Made by a program: the position numbers and the translations under genes
The notes under the pieces: generated by a model
What the model was told of the DNA's origin: nothing
Seen by the model: the letters and a program-made list of their open reading frames with translations, nothing else
The model's database searches: none
In this document: one piece after another, positions 1 through 9,659 of the stretch
Position numbering within the stretch: position 1 is the first letter of the stretch
How the letters are laid out: the number at the start of each line of letters is the position of its first letter
Assembly: GCA_964572845.1 (NCBI GenBank)
Contig: CAZNFX010000004.1
Location: 1 to 64,000, forward strand
Direction: 5' to 3'
Length of the DNA stretch: 64,000 bases
DNA from: Bin55 sp964572845
GTDB taxonomy: Bacteria > Pseudomonadota > Gammaproteobacteria > Pseudomonadales > Azotimanducaceae

Positions 1-5
1 GAGGC

Positions 6-1067
6 TCAACAACAACAATTTACCACCTGTCCATTAACATGTTGCAATCTCAGAATGAATCGTTCGGTTTCCGGCAAAGCTCTTATGCTCTCAACAACCT
101 GACGAGTGATGGCAATGCCGGGTGCAGACACTTTTGCTAGATCTGTTAGTGTGGGATTGGACGTGCTATTGACAATGCCTGTTAGTTCGCTGGAAACGGT
201 ATCAATCTCAGATTGAAGAGCCGGTCCCAGCCCATGGCCGGGAGATGTCGACTTGGCACAACCGTCGCATGTGGTTACCTCATGCTCTCCTACGACTCCC
301 GTTGCCCATTCTGCTGCCTCGTCCGGAGAAGACCAAAGTTCTGCTACCCTCTGGGTCGGAGCAGCAACTACCGAACCTGTTGCGCTTGGCGCGCGATTGA
401 GTTCAACATTGAACCCAGCCTTGGCCACGTCTGCGGTAAGCCGTATCGGTTCTTGGCCGTCTCCACCAGCCTGTCCACCAATCCATGGCAGTCCATTGGA
501 CCCATTGGAGGCCGCAACGGCCTCTTGAGCACTTACGGGATCGTTTCCGCCAATTCCCATCTGCAGCTTCCAGTCGTTGCCCTTGGAAAGCACAAGAAGA
601 TCTTGATAGGGGCTTTTGTTAGTCGCGAGTGATGCTTCAATTTGCTCACAAGACTTGGTAGCGAGCTGTACCTGGTACTCGGCTCGAACCAAAGCGTTTT
701 GAAACAAATCGTAGAGTCCCGGATTGGCTCGTTGAAGTATTACTGCAGGTAGAGATGCGATCGCACCTGTAGCGGCTTGCGTCATGGCATTGAGCATGTT
801 TTCTGCTCCATCCTTGACTTCGTTCAACGTATTCTTGACAGCGGCTACAGGGTCAAGCTTCAAGCAACTGTAGCCCAGACCTAATTGAGCAGAGCCACCT
901 ACAGAGAGATTTCTGACTGAAGGGTTGGCGGGAGCCGCTACCGGCTTTGCGCCTCCTATCTCGTAGTACCACAAACCATCTTCAGGTGGCGCATTCGGCG
1001 CATCAGCACATACTGAGCATGCACTCAAAAGTAAAAGAAGAGTTATAAATAAATATTTGTTTTTCAT
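6..1067 (-). CDS. Conjugative-element protein, PFL_4711 (TIGR03755) family
   Basis: A 353-residue exported protein. The N-terminus is a hydrophobic signal segment ending LLLLLSACSVC, which looks like a lipobox. It is followed by the family-like LWYYEIGGAKPV and an alanine-rich central segment. In SXT/TOL-type elements this family sits next to PFL_4710 and is thought to work in mating-pair assembly, comparable in position to TraH of the F system. The start ATG overlaps the stop of the PFL_4710 gene (ATGA), so the two are probably translationally coupled. It ends in NCCC. I recall relatives being somewhat longer, so C-terminal shortening is possible, but the window edge hides the next gene. Family assignment rests on sequence style plus position; the exact role is inferred. 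Confidence 0.75.
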   Translation of the reverse strand: MKNKYLFITLLLLLSACSVCADAPNAPPEDGLWYYEIGGAKPVAAPANPSVRNLSVGGSAQLGLGYSCLKLDPVAAVKNTLNEVKDGAENMLNAMTQAATGAIASLPAVILQRANPGLYDLFQNALVRAEYQVQLATKSCEQIEASLATNKSPYQDLLVLSKGNDWKLQMGIGGNDPVSAQEAVAASNGSNGLPWIGGQAGGDGQEPIRLTADVAKAGFNVELNRAPSATGSVVAAPTQRVAELWSSPDEAAEWATGVVGEHEVTTCDGCAKSTSPGHGLGPALQSEIDTVSSELTGIVNSTSNPTLTDLAKVSAPGIAITRQVVESIRALPETERFILRLQHVNGQVVNCCC

Positions 1068-2119
1068 GGATATCCGTGTACGTCATCAGATCCGAGGAAC
1101 ACCTGTCCGCGTCGTGGGCAGCACTTATAGGGTCGCCACAGCGCCCAAAGGTATGAGTTTTTCTTGTCGACCTTCCCGCCTCCCCAATCAGCCAGCTTAA
1201 GGAGGTCGTTACTGCCAAAAACTGAACAGTTCTTCTTCTCGATTGGGTGAATCATCTGCCATTTGGCTGTTGCTGCGTTGTTTTCTCGTATCCGGTATGG
1301 CGGCCACAGATTTGTTCTCCCATAGGCCATACGCGTTCGAATCCGCAACGGTCCGCCATTGATGGCTATGTCAGCTGCCCGTTGGGCAATCACCGCGGCC
1401 GCTTTTGGTGGGCTGGGCTGGACAATCCATCCACTTCGAGGGAACACGGATCCCCAAGTATTAACTGGCCAACTTCCAATCTCACGCCTACCAGGAGTCA
1501 GGCTTGCAATTCGTACTCCTTCCACCGACGGATTGCGCCAGGCCAGCAAATCCAGCAAAGAGATGTAGTAGGGATTGAGCGGGTGCGTAACAGAGTCGCA
1601 AATGTAGTCTGCACCTGGAAATTCGATGTCGATGAGCGGATGGCCAACCAGATCGGCCTCGAAATACCGCAGATTACGTGTGCGCGAAAACGAATCCATA
1701 GCAGGGTCGGTACCGCTGCCTTCGATCCAATCGACAATTTCGTCGTCGAGTATAGGTTTTACTGCTTCAAACGCACTCTCAACAAGAAGCTTTACTTCGC
1801 TCCATGGATGTGAATGGATCGTTGGATACACAGATACAACACTGTCAGGACGATAGTGCCCGATCTTTACGGAGACTCTAACCGTGCATCCCGTGAGTCC
1901 GCACTTGAGCCAAAAACACTCGCCAATAACCTTCCATTTCAAACACTTATCGAATGCTTTAACGGTTGAGGCTAAAATTTTTTCAGTGCGGACTTCCGCA
2001 AACAAGAATGCACAATAGAGAACCAGAACAGGTATAAGAAGAACCTGAAGCGCCCGTAATACTTTGCATCGTTTTCGGATCCGATCCGGGGTATCGGCTA
2101 ACACAGACATTCTCCTCAT
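1064..2119 (-). CDS. Conjugative-element protein, PFL_4710 (TIGR03756), TraU-like
   Basis: A 351-residue protein with one N-terminal hydrophobic segment (about residues 20-42), then a cysteine-bearing periplasmic region containing GECFWLKC and CTVRVSVKIGHYRPDS, typical of the TraU-like PFL_4710 family. TraU-like proteins are envelope components needed for pilus/mating-pair function. It overlaps PFL_4711 downstream by four bases. Upstream there is no conjugation gene for 16.9 kb, until traC, whereas related elements usually carry PFL_4709 (TraW-like) just before it. No such gene is visible here. The start is the first ATG of the frame; an alternative is the ATG three codons later. Confidence 0.8.
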   Translation of the reverse strand: MRRMSVLADTPDRIRKRCKVLRALQVLLIPVLVLYCAFLFAEVRTEKILASTVKAFDKCLKWKVIGECFWLKCGLTGCTVRVSVKIGHYRPDSVVSVYPTIHSHPWSEVKLLVESAFEAVKPILDDEIVDWIEGSGTDPAMDSFSRTRNLRYFEADLVGHPLIDIEFPGADYICDSVTHPLNPYYISLLDLLAWRNPSVEGVRIASLTPGRREIGSWPVNTWGSVFPRSGWIVQPSPPKAAAVIAQRAADIAINGGPLRIRTRMAYGRTNLWPPYRIRENNAATAKWQMIHPIEKKNCSVFGSNDLLKLADWGGGKVDKKNSYLWALWRPYKCCPRRGQVFLGSDDVHGYP

Positions 2120-3139
2120 CGCACAAGGAACGGCATGATGCTAATTGCCACACCCTTTGGAACAAGAAATCACGACGTTGAGCGTCGTAATTGCTAATTC
2201 GTACAGGTAAAGTGCTGGTTGGTTGTAAGTACAGACTCAGATTCAGCCAAATCAGTAAGGAAGACATGACACAACTGCGTTTACAAGCAGCAATCGATAT
2301 GAATTCGACGGAACAGGAAGGCCGACTGATATAGAGTGACGCATTAGTCGACACTGCGAATTCAGAGAGTGTAGTGGAGACCTTTAGATCCTCTTTCGGC
2401 CCCAAAAAGGTCGCGGATCTAGAGATACCAGCACGAGAACCGATCCGCGAGCCGCCAACCTTCGACTAGGATTTGGTTCATGCCCCTACTGGCCTAAACC
2501 GGCCACCGATTAGGCGGGAGCAACCCCCTCTCAATCCTTGAAATTTGATCTACAAGAATGCGAGAGTGTTGGATAAGAGCTTCTGGGAGAGTCCAAAGCT
2601 ACAGGTTGACCATCTCCATTGGATTTCGGTCCCGCACCAACTAGGTTTTCGACGCCGCGAAGTGCACACGGTTAACTTGACAAATACACGCTAATGTTGG
2701 GTGATTGAATTTTGGCGTCAATTAGCGATTCGCGTGGTCATATTGATCTCGCACTTGTTAGTACAGTTGGATTTGACATAACTGATATGTGGCTTGTGTA
2801 GCAAGTAAGAATTCTGGATCATGAGTACATTTCGTTAAATGTCACCTAACCACCCAAATCCTTAGTTGCTGTGTGGTCGTGGATGACGTAGACACACATC
2901 ACTTTCATTCGATCATGAACTTCAGCAACTATCTCACACTGTAGAACACGACATAGGCAGCCAGCTGTAATGATGGAATTTTCATCGATACTACCTGCTC
3001 TTGAAGAATTTGACGAAGGCCATTGCGTTTATGTGAATTAGAATTGGTTCTCAAGCTCCCTCTATACCAAGCAAAAGCGCAAAGCCACCGTAGCACACAC
3101 GAACTACTCCCTTTTCCACGTTGATCCTAGTGTTCAGAA
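2120..3139. other. Gene-free interval of about 1 kb
   Basis: No convincing coding frame lies between the PFL_4710 start and the WDP-repeat gene. Short frames here lack family motifs and a plausible ribosome-binding site. A minor inverted repeat, TGGCC-TAAACC-GGCCA, occurs near 2489. The PFL_4709 gene normally expected upstream of PFL_4710 was looked for here in several frames and not seen. The interval must contain the promoters of the flanking divergent genes, but no clear sigma-70 pair stood out. Confidence 0.5.
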
Positions 3140-4990
3140 ATGTGCAGCAACGACAAAACACATTCAAATATCCAACACGCAAATGTTGGCACTGATTGGG
3201 GCTATCTATGGATCCTTTGCATTTTGCTCCCTGCCGCTCTAGCGACGTTAACCTTTTTGCCCGTATCTTTGGGTACGTCAATGCCAGAATCACAGTCGGT
3301 TAGGGATGCCGACTATGACACTTTGGATTACCAAGATTCCTCCGGTGATGCGTCGCAGCAACAAGTAATAACTAAAGCTGGTGAGTCAGCTGACCTCTTA
3401 AGCCTGCCTCAACATGTCGGTGATTTTCCCTGGAGAGTAGCTCTCCATGACCTACTCCGCAATGCCCAAATGCAAAGCCTTTCCGAGTTGCTGCACCAGA
3501 CCAACGAAGTCTCCAGCCTCAGACGTCGGCAGGAAGCACAAGAAACTATTGTCCGCAGAATGGTGCAGCTAGATCCCAAGCAGGCATTGTCTGAAGTTCA
3601 AAATGTGGCGATTACTCGCCGTGATTCCCTTGTAGTAACGATCTTTCAAGAATGGTCGTTAGAAGACCTAGACCGCGCGGTGAATCACGCAATAGATTTT
3701 GATGAACTGACACAGGAGCTGGCACTTCGTGGAATACTGCAAGCGCGCGACGACTTGACCCATGACTTAAAGAGAGAAATCGCGAAAGAGCTAAATGGCG
3801 AGATAATCGTCTTCGATGTAGAAGAGCAATTTCGAGTGCATGAGGCCATAGCCAATCCCGAAAAGACTTGGAACGAATTGGTCAGTGATGATCAGCCAGA
3901 CATATCGCAGATTTCAGAATTGGTTCAAGTTGCAAACGCTTGGATTGATTTGCGCGGATTCACCGCTATAGCGAAAATTGGCGAGTCGTTGCAATCTTGG
4001 GAGATTACGTCGACGATACTCAGTGCGGTATTGTTCCGAGTCACGAAAACGGACCCGCGCGCGGCTTTTGAGCAGGCATTGAATCTTGAGATCGATCGCC
4101 CCAACTACATACTGTTGCTCGTCATGCGGGAATGGGCTGAATTGGATTGGTTTGCCGCCTTAGAGGCAATGGATTCAATCGAATCTCAACTAGTACGTGA
4201 TGACCTCTACAATTCGATTATCCGCGATCGAGCAGCAACTGATCCTCGAGGATTGCTGGATGACCTCAGGCACCTTCCTGAGAATTTTCAAGTACTCGGA
4301 CACGAGCTTGCTATCACCAATCTGGCCAAACGCGAACCAGAATCAGCCGCTAGACTGATTGAGAGCCTACCGAGTGAAGAGAGTCGTAATGTGGCTGTGA
4401 TCCACATCGCCAGCAACTGGGCAGAATTGGACCCGCATTCGGCTCTTGACTGGATGCTTACCAGTCCTTGGGTTCAGAATGAGAAACACGCTGTGTACCG
4501 AATGGTCCTAGAGAAGTTGGCCGTCGAGGATCCTGAGCTTGCACTACAAACTGCGCTTGATCAGCCTCTTGATTCGGTCTCGGTGGGACATGAATCAGTT
4601 GTCGTCGAAAGTGTTGCATCGTACGACGTGGAACGAGCTAGGAGTATGCTGCGGCGTGTCAGAGATGGACCACACAGGACCAGTGCTTTCTCCGCCGTGG
4701 GTAGTGCAATGATTCGTGAGGGTAATAGTGAAGATGCACTCAATCTGGCTTCGGGTCTTGCCGATGAAGCGCGAACAACGTTCTTTCATAATGTGTTGAG
4801 TGAGTGGTCGCAGGATAATCCAATCGAATTGCTAGAGTCCTTGGATGCATTGGGTTCTCAAGAAACCGGATCCATTGCGGCTTACTACCTAGTTACGTCC
4901 AATCAGTGGCAACGAGCCCTGACTGATGAACAGATAGAGAGCGCTAAGAAATTTCTCAGTGCAGAACACCAACAGATGATCGAACATTGA
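3140..4990 (+). CDS. WDP-repeat membrane-anchored helical protein, paralogue 1
   Basis: A 616-residue protein of unknown function. An N-terminal membrane segment (about residues 24-48) is followed by a short acidic linker and an all-helical body of loosely repeated units of about 30-40 residues built on W...DP..AL, for example WAELDPHSALDWML and WSQDNPIELLESL. The body is probably an alpha-solenoid facing the periplasm, used for protein binding; this is inference. Two paralogues lie in the window, a broken one at 16.1-18.0 kb and an intact one at 28.7-30.5 kb. They share the repeat body and a C-terminal cap around ALTDEQIE. No catalytic motif is visible. It converges on the AmpG-like gene. 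Confidence 0.8.
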   Translation: MCSNDKTHSNIQHANVGTDWGYLWILCILLPAALATLTFLPVSLGTSMPESQSVRDADYDTLDYQDSSGDASQQQVITKAGESADLLSLPQHVGDFPWRVALHDLLRNAQMQSLSELLHQTNEVSSLRRRQEAQETIVRRMVQLDPKQALSEVQNVAITRRDSLVVTIFQEWSLEDLDRAVNHAIDFDELTQELALRGILQARDDLTHDLKREIAKELNGEIIVFDVEEQFRVHEAIANPEKTWNELVSDDQPDISQISELVQVANAWIDLRGFTAIAKIGESLQSWEITSTILSAVLFRVTKTDPRAAFEQALNLEIDRPNYILLLVMREWAELDWFAALEAMDSIESQLVRDDLYNSIIRDRAATDPRGLLDDLRHLPENFQVLGHELAITNLAKREPESAARLIESLPSEESRNVAVIHIASNWAELDPHSALDWMLTSPWVQNEKHAVYRMVLEKLAVEDPELALQTALDQPLDSVSVGHESVVVESVASYDVERARSMLRRVRDGPHRTSAFSAVGSAMIREGNSEDALNLASGLADEARTTFFHNVLSEWSQDNPIELLESLDALGSQETGSIAAYYLVTSNQWQRALTDEQIESAKKFLSAEHQQMIEH

Positions 4991-4992
4991 AC

Positions 4993-5008
4993 CGACCACG
5001 TCCGGTCG
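4993..5008. terminator. Short hairpin between convergent genes
   Basis: CGACC at 4993-4997 pairs with GGTCG at 5004-5008 just after the stop of the WDP-repeat gene and before the end of the AmpG-like gene. The stem is only five pairs and no U-run follows, so it is at best a weak terminator. Confidence 0.25.
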
Positions 5009-5025
5009 CGTTATCGAGTTGTTCC

Positions 5026-6387
5026 CTACCCGCTCAAGCCCTCGGTATGCTCCTGTTGCGCTGCGTGTCCGCCAGATTTGCGCATCAAATCTCGAATCCA
5101 AGCCAACACACACAAGGATGGAATTACAGCAACGGAGGTATACACAAAGAACAACGCCCAATTACCACCTAATAGGTCTATTCCAATACCACTAAACGCC
5201 CCTAACGTAATCCTCCCGGCGTTTCCAAGAGATGCTAGAGCACCGTATTGACCGGCAGCATGGAGGTGGCTAACGTAAAAAGTAATGAAGGCGACGAACG
5301 CGACTGTAGCGATGGATGTTGTGATTCCGTCGGTAACAACCGCGGCGAGAAATAGTGTGATGTCCGGTCCAGTCAAAGCAATCCAAGCAAACATGAGATT
5401 TGTGGTAGCCATTGCAATGCCTGCAAAGAAGAGCATCTTGAACACTCCCAATCTGGGCATCAATGCTCCGGCAAAAATTGAAAAGAAAATCGTTATTCCC
5501 ATGCTGACGAGCTTTGAATAGGTAGCAATTTCGGCGTTCGTAAATCCGATCTCCCTATAGAAGATATACGCCATCCTGCCTAGAAAAGCTTCGCCAACCT
5601 TGAAGAGCAAAATGAAGAGAAGCAGGCTTAATGCAATCTCAACGCCATGACGCTTGAAGAAGTCTTGAACCGTGTCGGCATACTCCATGATTACAGTCAA
5701 GTACCAACGCCTACTTGTCCCGCCAGATGGAGTTGACGGCTCTTCAAACCATGCCAAAACGAGCAAAGATACAGGTACGAGAATGAAGGCTGCAATTACA
5801 TAGACATTGGTCCAAGTAAACATGTCGGTCAGGTAGAGCATCAAAGCTGCTGGTGCTCCAGCACCAACAACCCAACCACTAGTTGCCATGGCTGCACCAA
5901 GGCTGATCAAGCCTGTCTCTTCGCGAGGAATAATCGTGATTCGATAGGCGTCGATTGCCAAGTCTTGTGTTGCAGACGACAACCCAATTCCAATTGCCAA
6001 TAGAGCGAATGTGACGATTGTCGATGGAGAGGGTCCTGTATACGCGAGAACTAGTGTCAACGCGACCATACACACTTGACAAATTAAGATCCACGATCTG
6101 CGTTGACCAATTTTTCCCAACCATCGGAATTTCACGGCATCCAACATTGGCGCCCACAAGAAATTAATCGTATATACGAGGTAGACAAGACCAAAGAGCC
6201 CGATCTCAGTACGCGTAAAACCTTCTTCTTTAAGCCAAAGAGACAACGTAGAACTACCAATGATGGCCCACGGATAACCACTGGCAAACCCCAATATGAA
6301 GATCCGCCACAGCCTTATGTCCCCTAGTGACCCCAGTGTCTCGAAAAAGCCTGGATTTTCTTGTTTTGCATCCGATGCTGGGTTCAC
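5026..6387 (-). CDS. AmpG-like muropeptide permease (MFS)
   Basis: A 453-residue inner-membrane transporter with about 12 hydrophobic segments. The N-terminus carries the AmpG-like pattern GFASGYPWAIIGSSTLSLWL, then FLWAPMLD and SSATQDLAIDAYR. AmpG imports anhydro-muropeptides for cell-wall recycling and, in some bacteria, controls beta-lactamase induction. Residues 1-20 are hydrophilic and cytoplasmic. Its neighbours are unrelated cargo, although a PliI-like lysozyme inhibitor lies 12 kb away and has a cell-wall theme as well. Substrate is not proven, since divergent AmpG relatives can carry other solutes. As ICE cargo it would be a second copy if the host chromosome has its own ampG. Confidence 0.75.
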   Translation of the reverse strand: MNPASDAKQENPGFFETLGSLGDIRLWRIFILGFASGYPWAIIGSSTLSLWLKEEGFTRTEIGLFGLVYLVYTINFLWAPMLDAVKFRWLGKIGQRRSWILICQVCMVALTLVLAYTGPSPSTIVTFALLAIGIGLSSATQDLAIDAYRITIIPREETGLISLGAAMATSGWVVGAGAPAALMLYLTDMFTWTNVYVIAAFILVPVSLLVLAWFEEPSTPSGGTSRRWYLTVIMEYADTVQDFFKRHGVEIALSLLLFILLFKVGEAFLGRMAYIFYREIGFTNAEIATYSKLVSMGITIFFSIFAGALMPRLGVFKMLFFAGIAMATTNLMFAWIALTGPDITLFLAAVVTDGITTSIATVAFVAFITFYVSHLHAAGQYGALASLGNAGRITLGAFSGIGIDLLGGNWALFFVYTSVAVIPSLCVLAWIRDLMRKSGGHAAQQEHTEGLSG

Positions 6388-6488
6388 TTTATATCCTCCA
6401 TGGTTGATATTGGATGGACACAGGTACTGGATTTATGCCGACTTGGCACTGCTAGCTTGCAAAATCGAATCACGCACAACCTGAGTCT

Positions 6489-7712
6489 CTAGCTCCATTC
6501 CAAATGGTTTTGCAAGCACACACCATTTTGACAACTGTGGATAATCCCGCGTGCCAGTTGCCAATCCAGACGTCTGCGATACATTCCGTCTTTCCTGACT
6601 CCTTTATAGCATGTCATTAGGACATCCTTCGTTTTGGCTCGGAATTCGTTCAGGAACCTGTTCCACAGGTCGATTTCCAGATCGCATTCAACGTGAAGCT
6701 TGGTGATGTGACGGCCCGAATGCTTCACTGTGTAGTCCGCGAGTTCTTCGACTTCACAGAACCGAATGGATGGTCCCAATGTGTTGTCCAGCGCAATTAG
6801 GCCAAGATTGCCGTCAGCTCGGTTGAATGTTATGTTGCACCCATCGTGCCGAGGGCGAGGACGCAGGCGATTCAAGTCGTTCAACCATCCCACCACTTTG
6901 GTTCCTACCCACACAAGAACGTCTGGTGTTGGTTGCGGTCCGAACAGTGCGAGACAGGTGGGATGTCCTGTATCTCTGAACAGTCTGTACGGCAGTGATA
7001 TGCAGTGTGCCAATCGGTCTTGAAAGATGTTGGCGCATAGGAAAGACTCTGGGACTATCGCTGCCACCCATTCGCATTGCTCAAGACACTTGGCCAAGCA
7101 ATGCTTGTACAAGTTGTCATATTTCGAGTTGGGATAGGGCAATCCTCTATTGGTAGCACTGTTCTTGGCCAACCAAGGAGGGTTTGTGACGCATACGCTG
7201 TAGCCGGTTGGAAATGATTTGAGCGTGTCTCGCTGTTGAACGTCTACAGAGCTTGGTGCAATGTCGAACGACGTAAAGCGTGAACATAAGCCCATATCCT
7301 CAAGATGGCGAATGAGGCTGTTGCACCCCGCAAACGGCTCTAGAATGTCCTGTGTTCTTAGGGCTGCCTGTTGCGCCCATTCTGCAAATGCCGGATGGTG
7401 AAAGGGATTTTCCACAGTGAAATAAGCACCTCTAGACCTCTTCGAATCGCTGTCACGAGCGCCTATCGGACCGATTTTGAAACAAGAAACAGAGGAGCTC
7501 GAGTTACGCGTCGCCTTGACCTTCGCACGATATGCCAGTCTGGATCGCCGGATGCGGCGAGGTAGAGAAACTGCGGGTAGTGGTTCAGCTCCAACGCGCT
7601 CTGTTGCTACCTGAGAATTGGAATGCTCCTCCAATTCGTCGATTTCAAGGGATTTTTGGAGTTCGAGAGTTCGTATGTCTGGGTTGGAGGGTGACTGAAC
7701 TCGAACCGGCAC
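6489..7712 (-). CDS. N6-adenine-type DNA methyltransferase
   Basis: A 407-residue protein. After a basic, low-complexity N-terminus (about 100 residues) come RGAYFTVENPFHHPAF, resembling the opening of Eco57I/Type I-like adenine methyltransferases, motif I as ILEPFAGCNSL (SAM binding) and motif IV as VCVTNPPW (catalytic NPPW). A further PESFLCAN stretch follows. It should methylate adenine in DNA. No restriction endonuclease with a matching specificity domain is adjacent, so it may be an orphan enzyme for modification, regulation or anti-restriction, a common ICE cargo. The first start is GTG; a later start is possible because the first 90 residues look unstructured. The next gene upstream (7744-8349) encodes a secreted nuclease on the same strand, 31 bases away. 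Confidence 0.75.
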   Translation of the reverse strand: MPVRVQSPSNPDIRTLELQKSLEIDELEEHSNSQVATERVGAEPLPAVSLPRRIRRSRLAYRAKVKATRNSSSSVSCFKIGPIGARDSDSKRSRGAYFTVENPFHHPAFAEWAQQAALRTQDILEPFAGCNSLIRHLEDMGLCSRFTSFDIAPSSVDVQQRDTLKSFPTGYSVCVTNPPWLAKNSATNRGLPYPNSKYDNLYKHCLAKCLEQCEWVAAIVPESFLCANIFQDRLAHCISLPYRLFRDTGHPTCLALFGPQPTPDVLVWVGTKVVGWLNDLNRLRPRPRHDGCNITFNRADGNLGLIALDNTLGPSIRFCEVEELADYTVKHSGRHITKLHVECDLEIDLWNRFLNEFRAKTKDVLMTCYKGVRKDGMYRRRLDWQLARGIIHSCQNGVCLQNHLEWS

Positions 7713-7743
7713 TAGTTTCTACTCGCAAATAAATTGATTTGAA

Positions 7744-8349
7744 CTAGTCATCGTCTGATTCACTTTGCTCTGGAGGATCGAGAAAAACGTCATCGGCAGT
7801 GCAGTTCTCCAATACTTCCTGCATGGCGTCACGTTCATCGGAGTCCACCGACATCTTGTACTTTTTCTTCACTTGAACTACTGTGAACACATACCAGCAC
7901 TTGTTGTACTCGGGCAACCACTCGCCAGCATCCCTCGCGCCTTTCGACCGATTTACACTAGGAGTGGAAAGCGTGAGATTCAATAGGTCGTTTGCAAATG
8001 CGTACCGAGTCGCGGGTGTAGCTTTGCACAATCCACTATCGTGCGCTTCCTTGCGAGCGACCATGTGCTCAACGTCGACATCTGTCGCCTCTGTGTACCA
8101 GGTGTTGTCGTAGGGAGAGTAGAAGCCGCCCAAAGACTTTTCTATAACCAAGTCGGAATCGGAGCTGTATTGATAGTCGGAGCTGACCGAAGAATACGAA
8201 GGACAATCGTCTTCGGTGAATTCCGCACGAACCTCGAGTCCTTTCCATGTCTCTGCATATGCACTAAACGCTGTGAGGCATGTACATAGACAAGCAATTG
8301 AGGCTTTCAATTCGTTTTCTGGTACTGTCTGCGAATTACTGTTCAACAT
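7744..8349 (-). CDS. Secreted HNH nuclease, DUF1524-like
   Basis: A 201-residue protein with a signal-peptide-like stretch, SIACLCTCLTAFSAYA, preceded by about 16 polar residues, so the true start may be later. The mature part matches the secreted HNH/DUF1524 pattern: TWYTEATDVDVEHMVARKEA (catalytic D.DH-like core, here VEHMV), RYAFANDLLNL, NRSKGARDAGEWLPEYNKCW and a closing C. Such enzymes are extracytoplasmic, usually non-specific DNases. The canonical DHxVP is changed to EHMVA, but the histidine and the NRSKG loop are kept. The C-terminus is acidic. Possible roles are nutrient scavenging or attack on incoming or competitor DNA. It is divergent from the PhyH gene. Confidence 0.7.
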   Translation of the reverse strand: MLNSNSQTVPENELKASIACLCTCLTAFSAYAETWKGLEVRAEFTEDDCPSYSSVSSDYQYSSDSDLVIEKSLGGFYSPYDNTWYTEATDVDVEHMVARKEAHDSGLCKATPATRYAFANDLLNLTLSTPSVNRSKGARDAGEWLPEYNKCWYVFTVVQVKKKYKMSVDSDERDAMQEVLENCTADDVFLDPPEQSESDDD

Positions 8350-8491
8350 TATGCCTATTCAAAGCTGACAGATCGATCCTGTCGTGTCGTCGCGACCCGT
8401 CGTATGCTACGGGGGTCTCGGACTCGACGTGCAATCTTTGGTATTTTGTCTGAGAGTAATAGGTGTGCCATCCGAAAGTGGCTGAGAATTG

Positions 8492-9562
8492 ATGAAAGAG
8501 ACTGCTGAATCCGAGTTTGAACTGCTATTTGCACAATCTGCTGACAGACTGCAAACGCTATCGGTTGATCAGGCACGCGAGTTCGTCGAGAACGGCTTTG
8601 TCGTCGTCAAGTCTGCGTTTTCTCAGGAAATTGCAGACCAAGTGTGCCACCAGGCTTGGGCTGAGCTGAATGAAACACACGGGATCAATCGAAACGATCC
8701 CTCGACTTGGCGATCCCATCCCCACGGCTACATTCGGACCAACGGACAGACACTGCATATCAATCTTTCCGAACACGCAGAGAAATCACTGAATGCGCAA
8801 GCAGATGTCGTGGGCGGGAACAGCAGGCTGCACTACAACGGAGAAAGACTTGCTTTCACCGGCGGTGTTATCACGAACTTTTCTAACGAAAAGCACGGCA
8901 AGTGGCAAGCTCCCGGATGCCAACAACATGGTTGGCACAAGGATGGCTGGCACTTCCGTCACTTCCTTGATTCTCCGGAGCAAGGACTGCTAACGGTCCC
9001 TCTATACACACAAGTACTAGCACGAAGCGGAGGGACATTTCTCGCCAGAGACTCCATTGCTCCCGTTGCCAAGCTACTGGCAAAGTACCCAACAGGATTT
9101 CATGCAGACAGCGTCCAGGGGGCCGGCTATCTGATCCCCTACCTCATCGATCAATGTTCCGATTTCGAAGAACTAACAGGAGAACCGGGAGATCTAGTCA
9201 TCCTGCACCCCTACATGCTGCATCGTCGCAGCATCAATCCAACAAATCGGCCAAGATTCATTGCCAATCTCGCCATCGTGCTGAAAGAACCCATGTGTTT
9301 CAGTCGAAAACCAGACGACCCCTACTCACTCGTTGAATTGGCGGTACTTCGTGCGCTGGACAAGTCGGGCTACAAATATGAAAACGCACGACCCAGAGAA
9401 GCATTCGTGCCCTTTCCATTTCGAAAAGGTGAGGATGCTACGAGGCGACAGCAGCAGTTGGTCGACGAAATGCAAACTATGGCGTCGGATGGTGTGGTCA
9501 CCCCGTCTTGGGCTGCTCAATTCGGCTATATGACTAATGCTCAGGCAGATCATCTCAAGTGA
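8492..9562 (+). CDS. Phytanoyl-CoA dioxygenase (PhyH) family Fe(II)/2-oxoglutarate oxygenase
   Basis: A 356-residue enzyme counted from the ATG at 8492; a TTG one codon earlier is also open. The opening DQAREFVENGFVVVKSAF is the typical PhyH start. The iron triad is H150 and D152 (WHKDGWH) with the distal histidine near 245 (HPYMLHRRS), followed by an arginine (NPTNRPRF) that should bind 2-oxoglutarate. Numbers are counted from the TTG. It therefore should be active and hydroxylate or otherwise oxidise a small molecule or lipid. The substrate cannot be read from sequence. No biosynthetic partner is adjacent; a redoxin pseudogene follows. Confidence 0.85.
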   Translation: MKETAESEFELLFAQSADRLQTLSVDQAREFVENGFVVVKSAFSQEIADQVCHQAWAELNETHGINRNDPSTWRSHPHGYIRTNGQTLHINLSEHAEKSLNAQADVVGGNSRLHYNGERLAFTGGVITNFSNEKHGKWQAPGCQQHGWHKDGWHFRHFLDSPEQGLLTVPLYTQVLARSGGTFLARDSIAPVAKLLAKYPTGFHADSVQGAGYLIPYLIDQCSDFEELTGEPGDLVILHPYMLHRRSINPTNRPRFIANLAIVLKEPMCFSRKPDDPYSLVELAVLRALDKSGYKYENARPREAFVPFPFRKGEDATRRQQQLVDEMQTMASDGVVTPSWAAQFGYMTNAQADHLK

Positions 9563-9659
9563 AGTGACTTCATACTAGTGCAAACAGTCTCAAGTACTCG
9601 AAGTGCCCGACAGCTAGCGACGACAATAGTCTCAATGATCAAGCAACGCCCGACAAACG

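Noticed and set aside
6..20. NCCC at the end of the PFL_4711 protein as a second Cys-rich core
   Set aside because: The protein is a conjugation component without an NHLP leader; resemblance to LCCCW is coincidence.
2484..2505. Small inverted repeat TGGCC/GGCCA as an attachment core
   Set aside because: Only five pairs, and no second copy or integrase was found in the window.
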